DNA of 64,000 bases from Symsagittifera roscoffensis. Lineage: Eukaryota; Xenacoelomorpha; Acoela; Convolutidae. The position numbers and the translations under genes are program-made. Within the stretch, counting starts at the first letter, position 1; every line of letters begins with the position of its first letter. Where the stretch lies: contig NC_087066.1 in assembly GCF_963678635.1 (NCBI RefSeq), forward strand, positions 2,327,745 through 2,391,744, in the 5' to 3' direction. This document shows positions 55,216 to 64,000 of this stretch, piece by piece. The notes under the pieces are model-generated. The model was not told the origin of the DNA. It made no database searches and saw only the letters and a program-made list of their open reading frames with translations.

Positions 55216-55908
55216 CCGAGACCCTTTCGGATTCTTGAATCCGAACGATGAGTTGTCTTATCTCTTTCTGGAAGGCTGGTCATGTCGTCACAACACCCTT
55301 CCTGGTTTTCGGGAATTGCTTTGTAACGTTTGTAGCTGCACAATCGTTACAACTCGGAATGGTCGTCAATCACTATATTTTCTCAGTTGTCGTTGTTTCT
55401 CGTCCGACTCTTCTGTATCTACAAATTTTGTCGTTCTGTTTTTCGCAGTTTCATTTGTCGCGAAATCTCAACTTGTTACGTGTCTTTCACAATCAAATCG
55501 AGTTTTTAAAAATCAGCATTTCAGGCAAAATTAACCACTCCCAATTTGTTAAACTGAACAGTTAACACCGTTAACTTGCCAAAACTGCCAGTTTTCCCAG
55601 TTCATGGTCACAAAAATTTTTCTATTTCGACATGCGTTTTGACGGCTTTCTGGTCGAGCGTCACACTCAGGGTAAACTGGCTTTGCCCAATATAAGGCTG
55701 TAACCCATCAAGGTACAGTCTTGCTCAAGGCTTTGTCAACAAATCAGCTTCCATAATCTCTTTAGGACACTACAGGAATTTGACAGTCTCATCTTCCATT
55801 CGTTCTCAAACAAAGTGCTACTTCACATCGATGTGCTTCGTTTGCTTCTGCTTGACAGGTTTTATTGGTTGCCCATCTTGATGAATGCTGGTCATTTTTT
55901 CACCATAC

Positions 55909-56427
55909 TCATCTCATTGAGAAGTAATCCCAGAAACAGAGCCTCGTAAACTGCTGCTGGTGCAATTGCTTGTTACTCAGCGTCAGTGGTAGATATGGCT
56001 GCACTTGTTTTTTTTTGGTTCTCCAACTGATTGCTGCCCCCAGTCTTCTGCAAACAAAAGCTGTAGCCAGCAGCTGACCTTCTTTCTTCGAAATCTCCAA
56101 TTCAGTCAGCATCTGCGGACCCATACAGTTTTACACCATCAGCGTCCTTGGTATGGTACAGCTCCAGATATTTGTCTCTTTTAGGTAACGAAGAACTCTC
56201 TTTGCAGCAATCCAGTGCACTCTTTTCGAATTCTCCAGGAAACGGGAGAGTTGTATCACATTGGCTAAGATTTCCGGCCGTTTTTGCTTAGCTAAGTACA
56301 ATAACGAGCCCGAAATGCCTCTGTTGTCATCAGCCTTCATGGACGCTGCCCCAGTTTCAAGGCTGTAATTCTTCGACGGTTCTGCGCTGATGTCCAGGAG
56401 CCAGGACAATGACCCTCCCTTAACCAT
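55909..56427 (-). pseudogene. Copia RT C-terminus and RNase H remnant
   Basis: The RT end is clear: GSLLYLAKQKRPEILANVIQ and HWIAAKRVLRYLKETN match the copia pattern GsLmYla..RPDi and Hw.aakriLrYLk. RNase H follows in a shifted frame with RRLGAAISWRTKKKQ. Damaged by stops and frameshifts. Confidence 0.75.
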
Positions 56428-56639
56428 CTTGAACCTTTAGGTGAAACGTACACTCATTTCGTCAATTTCGTGTTGTCTTCTGTACCTTATGATGATGTCA
56501 TGTACTCAAACCAGCTCTTATACTGGCTCAGCATCTACCTCATGAAAAACAAGATCATTTTGGGCTCCCAAAGTCAGTGGCATCTTCTTTGTTTCGGGCT
56601 TACATGTCGGAGCAAACCCCTCAGTAAAGTAAACTGCTA

Positions 56640-56775
56640 ATGTTGAGGAGTATTAGGTACAGTAAACTCTTGCTTCGCTTGAGAATCTCTACAAAATCTC
56701 CTGAATGCATTTAATGAGTGCTCACTCCCATTGTAAGTTCGCAGGCACTTCGGTGCTCCATGCTCTGCCACAATT
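56640..56775 (-). pseudogene. Copia integrase core remnant
   Basis: The minus strand gives RTYNGSEHSLNAFRRFC and EFTVPNTPQ, matching the copia pattern RtDNGgEy...F..fC...tvp.tPq; the catalytic Asp position is Tyr here. Confidence 0.6.
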
Positions 56776-57182
56776 TCTTTGAATTTTAGTAGAGCACTAT
56801 TCTTCTTCATGAGTTACTGCACTACAACCAGCCGACTGAAGTTCAAAGAAAAGCGTGTTCTATGCAAGCTCGTTATCTCAAATGATTCTTGGATATAACT
56901 GAAAACCTATTGTCTCACTACCAATGATTTGCTGTCAGGGTTCTTAGGTACAGCTACATTTTGTTTTTTGAAAGCTGTACACACTTCGAAGAACTGTTGC
57001 TCGCCTATATTGACAAATAATGAAATTTTCTGTTTGTTGAGGTTCCTCAGTCGTCTATTCCTCGATCACTAGATTTTCCTCTATCACTACTGGATTTGCA
57101 GTCTCTTGCCATACGAACCTTCTGACCTCACACATAGCAGCCACTACTTGATACTCCTCTCTTCTTCCTCACACTTTCATAG

Positions 57183-57389
57183 CTATGTGACCAAGCCAAG
57201 TCTTCTCCCGAAATGAGCATTCGTCGAGTCCTTGTAGCTCATCAACCTCGTACTCACCTCAGCAAATGCCTTGGCCGGTTGAAAATTGTCCTGCTCCACA
57301 AAATGATCATAGCTGTCGGGCAGCCCATTGATCATCAGAGCGGTGATTGTGTCGGTGATTGCTTCTCTTGCTTCGCTGAACCCCGTCAT
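57183..57389 (-). pseudogene. Copia gag remnant
   Basis: ITALMINGLPDSYDHFV matches the L..GLP..y..f block of copia-type Gag. Too short to be functional. Confidence 0.6.
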
Positions 57390-57895
57390 TTTTTCTTGGC
57401 TACAAACTATGATCGAGATTCTCCTTTGACCCTAGACGAAGCTTTGCAAGCTGGCCTAGTAGATTGAACATCGTTGGCCTTTCCACGCTGCAAAACTTCT
57501 CTTGCAGCAGCTAGCAGACCTTTGCCCCTAATCACAGGCATCTGTTCCAGCGCAGTCATTCTTTATGTTCGCCAAAGTGATGTTGTTCAGCACCAGAGCA
57601 ATGTAAAACCACGCAGTGTTTCGATTGCCTTTCCTCTTCTGGATCAACACTGCTCGCTCCTACATCTTAGTGCCGTAATCTGCCTACTGATCAGCATTTG
57701 AACTCTCTCATAGAGTAGGCTCAGCCACAGCTCCAATTTCAGGTCAAGTTTCAAGCCGCCGGTTTCAAGTCTATCGTTGTTAAGTTTGATAGCTTGAAGC
57801 TTAAAAATTGGACAAAAAAGAGTACAAAAAAAATTGAAAAACTAGGCCTATTACCAAGTAAGATTCAGAGTCAGATCAACTAGGATAAAAGTGGC

Positions 57896-59795
57896 TGGGG
57901 TTTAAGACTAAGCTTTGATCTAAAGTTTGAATTGAGGGTTGAAGAATGAATTGAAACGACAGTTAAGTGTCGTCAGTACCAATTAATTAAACACTGACTA
58001 ATTAGTTAGTTTGTGATTACTAATTGACATTGTCTGAGTTAAATCAGTTTTGGCCTCCAAATTGATTCGCTTCAGTTAGTCTTTCTGATTTTGAGATCGT
58101 TTGATCTCAACAGACCTCGACATGAGTGCATAATATTTTTTGATAAAATAGCCAACTGACAGTTGGAAAAAAGTAATGAACTCAGGGAAAAAAATACTGG
58201 CCTTCGAATCTTACAGAAAAACATTTTAAATTTCACAAGTTGTTTGAATTTCAATAATTACCTAAAGCTGGAGCTTTTTTGATAACATGATTCAATTGGA
58301 GAATACTGGATCAATAAAAATTATTTTATTACGCTGGGAAATCTGATAAGTAAATTTAATTGATCTCGTTTTTTTTGTGATCTTAACAGTTTTGTCTTCC
58401 TTTAAATGAAGCGAGCAATCAAAAGTCAAACGGCAGAAAATCAAAATTGAGCTTGAACATTTCTTAGGACTTCTTCCTGAAAAAGAAACACCCAGAGAAA
58501 ATCACAAAGACCTATATAAGAGTACTACGTTCATTACTTTTAATAAGATTATCTGTATAGCCATTTGTCACCGGTTTTCAAAATTGCAGATCCAAATGCT
58601 ACTGAAAATTTTCATTGAAAAGTATTGACCCTGTTCAGCTCTCGAGAGAAACCTTAAAAAATTGTCTGCGGTTGCATATTAATAAAATTTGATTGGAACG
58701 TGATCTATCAAAATGGGAGTTTGCAACACGATTGATTTTCAAGCAGGTGAGAAAAAAAGTGGATAGAAAGAAAGCTGAACACTTCATACAGTGGTTATAG
58801 GAGTGCATTTTGATTGGAGATAGATGTCGCACAATCAGAAACGACTAAGTATTTGTGACAGAACTGCTGCTAGTTCAACATTTCTCTCAAGTTCAAAGCG
58901 TTAGTCAAAAAGCTGAAGAAAACATGCCATGAATATTGGAAACGGATATAATTGCAGCACGATACAGCAGAGTCAAAACTGATAACGTAAGGAAAAAGGG
59001 TTAATTTATCGCAGTTCAACACTTATCTCAAAAATCATTTTTACGAAATTTTCACAAAAACTGATGGATCTTTTTCAAATTTCCGCATATTTCAAGTTTG
59101 TGGTCTTGCTGTTATAATGGCTGAATGATGCATGTTACGGCTCAAGGAATGAAGAACAATGTGTTAACAACCATTGGGTAAATCGCCATGCAAAATTGTT
59201 TTAGTTTATGGCAACTTAAATTTTTTAAGGATTGAAATTCAAATATGGGGAAGGAGAAAAGGAAAAAAGCTTCATTGATACTATGGCGGCGCTACTGGAT
59301 AAGCAAGATTAATTGAATGCATCAGAAAACATAAAAATTCCAAAGAGTGTAACATTGACCCAAATACTACATAGTGACGGAGCGTAGAACGAGCACCTAT
59401 ATTGACGACTGGCCGGCGTCAGTTACCTAAATTCTTCCCGTTTTTCACCGTCTCGACCTAGCCAGTAAGTTTTCTGGTCTGTTTAGGGCTACGTAAAAAG
59501 TTACCATTTTTAGGCCATCGGTCAAACGAGTTTTGATCAGCTTTCGTAACATGCGAAAACGACAACATAACTGGGTCTCGGATCCCTAGACTACTTGATT
59601 TCTGTTAAAAACACGGCTCGAATATGATATTTTACTATGTTTTTTTTGTAACAGTTATATACTAAATCCATTGGAGATGGATTGACCCTTTCTCCTTTCT
59701 AGCTCCTCATGCTATGAAACACAATATAAAATCGGAGTAAATTCAGCTATTCAGGGCATCACAGCAACTAAAAAGTGTATACTATAATGTAATGA
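57896..59795 (-). repeat. 5' LTR of the decayed copia element, split by an insertion
   Basis: The two LTR parts (57896-58110 and 59380-59795) together equal the length of the other LTR. The roughly 1.27 kb between them has no match to the other LTR and is a later insertion of unknown type without coding frames. Confidence 0.65.
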
Positions 59796-60990
59796 GTCTT
59801 TGGGCACCGGGCCTGCAATTCCACTCTCCCTCAGAGATAACACTTTTATCTCTTTAATTTCGCGGCACGGGAGGGTACTGATTTGCTCCGGATGTCCCAC
59901 TGGACCTTCCTTTCTTGTGGGTTTTTTCGGATAAGCGTCTTTTTGTGTCGTGTTACCACGATAAGAGGCTTTTTGTTTTCGTGTTTTTCTATCGACTTTT
60001 GCTTTTCTCGTCTTGTCTATCCGGTTTTCTGTGTTGTTATGACTTTCTTGCCAAATATGGCCTTTCTTCGTAATTTCTGAGAAATTTTCCACCGCAATTC
60101 GAAATTTCGAAATTTGAGATTCCAGAACATTCCGACCCTCATTTTTGTAACGAATCCGCACTTAAAGTCACTAATGTTCTTTTCTTTCTCATCGGAGAGT
60201 TCGGCTGTGTCAATCCGGCGGAATGGCGCATGCTCCCCGAACAGTCCCCTTCAATGTCCCCATTGAACGCCTAACTCCGTGTTATCTTCAAGTGGTGATC
60301 CAGTCTTCTATTATCAACTTACAAATTGCATTAGAAAAAGAAATTCTATCTACATCACCTCAACTCACAGCTTGTCACAAATGGCATTGTACTACATTGC
60401 ACTGCTTTCCAGCATTTTCACAAAATTTGCACTATGAGGAGTTTCCTAGATAAAATTTTTTTTCTGACTACTTACGTCATCTCTCCGTAAAATTTCTTCT
60501 CGCCACGCACCCGTTAAAGTTAACTTCTTGTCACTCACAAAGCTTATTCATTCATTTATGCTGTTGCCCTCGATGTTAACATTAAGAAATTTTTTGGCTA
60601 GGAAAGGTAATGAGGTTTTCACCCTCTTCGAGCGAGCGTACACAAACCTACGAGGTCGCCACAAAGTGAAGAGGTGTCCTACACAGGTTAAAAGCTTCAG
60701 TCAGTTTTAATTAGGTAAATAAATTCACCCAAGGCCTATATAAATAGCCGTCAACTAAAATTATCCATTGTAATTCAACAATTTTAACAACAATTGTAAC
60801 AACTCCAAGTCTGGTATGACCAAACTGCTTCAGTGTAAAAGTTTAAAGGTTTCAATAATCGATAAGGGTTGATTAGTTCAAGTTTCCACACACTACAACC
60901 ATAAAGTTTTCTATCTCTCCAACTTTCAATCTTCGTCTTAAATTTTCACTCCATCGCTTCTGGTTCCTGCTCTCCCAACTCACTGTCTTC
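59796..60990. other. No supported feature
   Basis: Mixed AT-rich sequence between the copia remnant and the decayed coding region. Several short frames exist on both strands but none has a recognisable domain or splice context. Confidence 0.4.
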
Positions 60991-60999
60991 CAGGACTTT

Positions 61000-63900
61000 C
61001 TGCAGCATGTCCACAGAGTTACGGGCCGTGCCCCAGCTTTCTTGCTCCAGCAACCGCGGTTTGTAGCAGGGCAGTAGATCGACGATCACTTTCTGCTCCC
61101 GATTCCTGCAGAAGCTTTTATGCAGACACAGCTCACATTTCGCTCTAGGTCAGCTTGTAAGACCTCTTTCTTCTCTTGTTCTGTGGTGTAAGACATCCCA
61201 GCTACTCTTTTCACCGCTGTAGTCACGGCGTTCCTATGTGTCAGGAATGCTCTTTTATAGTCTCCCTGTCCTATATCTAACTGGAAGGACTGATAGGCTA
61301 CTGTGTTTCGGGACACATGACGCTTCGCGCGTTCATACACCCATGCTGTCATCACTGCTTGGAACCAAGGGATCAAGCTGTCTTGCACATGTTCTTTCTA
61401 TCGCCTTCGGTATTCTCAGAACTTTACAAGTAGTTCTGAATAGTTGCACTCTTTTTGGCTCACTTTGCTCAGTTGCTCTGGAGTTGACACGGCCATCTCC
61501 TGTTCAGTAGTCGTCCCTGCCTTGGCTTCCAGTCACCTCACTGCTAACATGGCGCTGACCAACAGTAAAGTCATTTTCTGGGTTTGATCAGGCAACCCCA
61601 TGGTGATTAACTCCTATGCATTCCAAACCAGAACTTGGTTTGCTCTCTTGGGGTAACAAAACGTCTGCGCCAGGAAGTGACACGGATACTCTGCATAAAT
61701 CAGCAGGATTTTCCTCCAAGCTCGATAACCCAATGCTATCAAAAGGGGTTCAATTTCAATCACCATTTGATGCGTTTCATCATTTTCATCTACGGTGGGG
61801 AAATTGCTTGAAATCACTCTTTCGTTGGAGTTCGCTGATGTTTTCTTCGCCCCACCTCCCGAAGTCTTCTCCCACTATCTCTTCTTTTTCAACCCTAGAC
61901 CTCTCCGGGACTGCCCGAAGGATCTTCGTCAATAGCTCATGGGGTTTCCTAGACATCCTCGACAGTCTCACGCACTTCGGCAGAAAAAAGAGCTGATCAA
62001 ACAGTCTATGTTGCGTTCTGGCATCTACAACCACGGGTTGCGTCGGGTATTTACCAATGCAATATGGTGCTAGATCCCACCAAATACTTCCAGCCGACTG
62101 TCTTATGATATCCCTCACTATATTTCAGATTCTTTTCGTTTTCATGAGCTTCTCGCCAGCTTCCAATCTTCTGTTTCGTCTGCAAGGCAGCGGGGAACAC
62201 TTCTTCCACACTCAAGGACGTGACAAGTTCATGGACACGCTCCGGGCGTTCCAATGACTCAATCGAAGTGATCATGCTGCAGAACCCTAAGGCGACCTTC
62301 AAGTTCACCTCCGTCACTCCATCGCGGTCTGCAATCAACGCCATCTCGTTCTTATCCGACATGCTTAATCTTCCATACAAGTTGGCTAGCTGGCGGTACT
62401 GTTCGTTCAATGTTTTCAAGCAGTGACCGTTCCCACATACATGCCCTTCCATTCCACAACTGGAAGCTAGGCAGGTACCCTACTTCATCCAATCACTTGG
62501 AGACTCCGTGGGTTTCTGTCATCTTGCCTCGTTTTTTTTCAGAGCCAATAACTGATGTATCATGGCTAAGTCGTTTATGCTCTCACCATCGTTCCCCTCT
62601 AGCTCAATTGCAGCGTCCCATATCAGGCCCGCGTTCGGATTTGGTTACCGTCCCTTAAAACAAACTCAAAACTTACTTGTCCCTCCAGCTGGGGAATTGG
62701 AGTTTCAACCATTTTTTGTCCAGAATCACTCCTAACTGTAACTGTTCAGACGTTATTGTTACCAATTCCCGCACTCTTTCAACCCAGAAAATGATGATTA
62801 CTGCTTGTTCAAAGTCAAATATGAGTCCCTGGTTTCTTCATTGAAGAGTTGATTATAGGCCATTCCCGAGACACACGACACGTATCGGAAGGACCTCCAA
62901 TTTTTCAGCGTGGCAAACTCCTTCAGACTTAAACTTTCTCCAGCTTTATTCAAACACCTCCTGACTTCCTCCAATCTCCGGTAGCTAACCAGGTCGTTTA
63001 GGTCCTTTGTCGCAATCTGCGATGGCATGTCCTGGTAGAGTTCTAACGAAGCTCTCAACAAAGTTTCTTCAAGTCTCATCGACCTCTGCCTGAAGAGTGG
63101 ATTATAGGCCATTCCCGAGACACACGACACGTATCGGAAGGACCTCCGCTTTTTCAACGTGGCAAATTCCTTCAAACTCTAAACTTTCTCCAACTTTATT
63201 CGAACACCTCGTGACTTCCTCCAATCTCCGGTAGCTATCCAGGTCGTTTAAGTCCTTTGTCGGAATCTGCGATGGCATGTCCTGGTAGAGTTCTCACAAA
63301 GCTCTGAACAAAGTTTCTTCAATTCTCATCGACCTCTGCCTAATTGTCTTTTATTCTTCTAGCACCGGATTGGAGATACAATCCACCACGAATTTCACAA
63401 AGCAAAGTGGGTCCCTCCGATTCGTCCATGCTGTCGCACAATTGTCCCTTGCGATCAGCACTTTTCATGCTCCCATCAGTTCCAGCTGCTCTTCTCCGGC
63501 CTTCGTATCGATGGTGGCTTCATACTCCCATTTTCTATTTCCAATAAGGCACCACAGAAGTCTCACTTGTAAATCAGTCCTGACACAGGGGTTGGCCATG
63601 TACGCTCTTACTGATGAGGGAGTACGCATGGTTTGGTCGAAATACTTCTGGAGGGCTATCCTCCAGGAAGTCTTGTTCAGAATCTCAAAACCATTCTCAT
63701 CTGCCTCCGATGACATCACACTCTCGTATTCTTCCCTCTTCAGGTTTGAGCCCGTCTCCAGCTCCTTCAAGTACTCCTGCATGGCTTGCTTATCAAGCCA
63801 GACCATCAGGTGCCCTATCGCGGATTTTCTTGCCTTCATCATTTCCATATAGCCACCAGCAGGATCACCCATATGGACTGACTCGGGCGTAGTAATACGA
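61000..63900 (-). pseudogene. Decayed unidentified coding region
   Basis: Protein-like stretches on the minus strand follow each other in changing frames: 63872-63465 (DPAGGYMEMMKARKSAIGHL), 63175-62798, about 62640-62535 (LIWDAAIELEGNDGESINDL), 62452-62119 (LSMSDKNEMALIADRDGV), 62118-61786 (SIWWDLAPYCIGKYP), about 61817-61614, and 61388-61086. At least four frame changes and internal stops. No introns are obvious. I do not recognise the family; a decayed host gene, a transposon gene or an endogenous viral fragment are all possible. Confidence 0.5.
62843..63341. repeat. 249-bp tandem duplication
   Basis: 62843-63091 and 63092-63341 are about 92% identical by eye, including ATTATAGGCCATTCCCGAGA and CGATGGCATGTCCTGGTAGA. 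249 bases equal 83 codons. The right unit has a 1-base insertion near 63179 that breaks the minus-strand frame. Confidence 0.9.
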
Positions 63901-64000
63901 CTCTAATCGACCACATCGAGCTGTCGCTCTAACTTCATTTTCGCTATGTTCGTGCACAATGGTTTATAGTCTTCCAACCCACCGGATCTACATTGGCTGA

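Larger units (their letters stand above)
54480..59795 (-). mobile_element. Decayed Ty1/copia retrotransposon with nested insertion
   Basis: Diverged LTRs lie at 54480-55215 and, split in two, at 57896-58110 plus 59380-59795. Between them, in minus-strand order, are remnants of gag (57389-57183), integrase (about 56770-56650), reverse transcriptase C-terminus (56427-56131) and RNase H (56124-55909). Integrase before RT is the Ty1/copia order. Frameshifts, stops and deletions throughout show an old, dead copy. Confidence 0.8.

Noticed and set aside
59751-60161. 136-codon basic minus-strand ORF
   Set aside because: It overlaps the end of the decayed LTR and has no recognisable domain; probably chance or a decayed leader.

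Overview
The window is nuclear DNA of an invertebrate animal. The evidence is a spliced cadherin gene with GT-AG introns, GC-richer exons in AT-rich introns, a second spliced gene for a secreted protein, a tRNA-derived SINE, and several animal-type LTR retrotransposons. I cannot name the species.

Layout. Bases 1-1712 hold the 5' end of a minus-strand LTR retrotransposon (copy A) that runs off the left edge. Bases 1984-28183 carry 23 consecutive plus-strand coding exons of a large cadherin: about ten cadherin repeats, a membrane-proximal domain with a furin-type site, one transmembrane segment and a basic tail. Their summed length is 4602 bp (1533 residues plus stop) and the phases agree at every junction. 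Its introns hold a complete Ty3/Gypsy element (7610-15094, 5-bp target duplication TTCAC) and a truncated Ty1/copia element (about 22.1-23.9 kb). Between the 3' ends of the two convergent genes (28.6-34.1 kb) lies a nested inverted-repeat block built from a dispersed repeat family.

Bases 34275-52968 are a minus-strand gene for a secreted protein whose end resembles the start of an ApeC (apextrin C-terminal) domain. It carries two insertions. One is a 406-bp element with 14-bp inverted ends and a 6-bp target duplication in a coding exon; it may be removed as a GC-AG intron (introner-like). The other is a complete 15.9-kb LTR element (copy B, 35411-51289) inside a 30-bp minisatellite in an intron.

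Copy B is the most unusual object. Its LTRs are nearly identical, the target duplication is 4 bp (GTTT) and the frames are intact. In order it has a conserved 77-codon leader ORF, a small basic ORF, a 1729-codon Ty3/Gypsy-type pol, two overlapping small membrane proteins, a 378-codon frame without ATG, an 872-codon env-like glycoprotein and a 599-codon ORF of unknown function. Several of these overlap by ATGA or a few bases, as in a compact virus. No zinc-knuckle Gag was found.

Right of 53 kb are a palindromic MITE, a decayed Ty1/copia element whose 5' LTR is split by a further insertion (54.5-59.8 kb), and a decayed unidentified minus-strand coding region with a 249-bp tandem duplication (about 61-63.9 kb).
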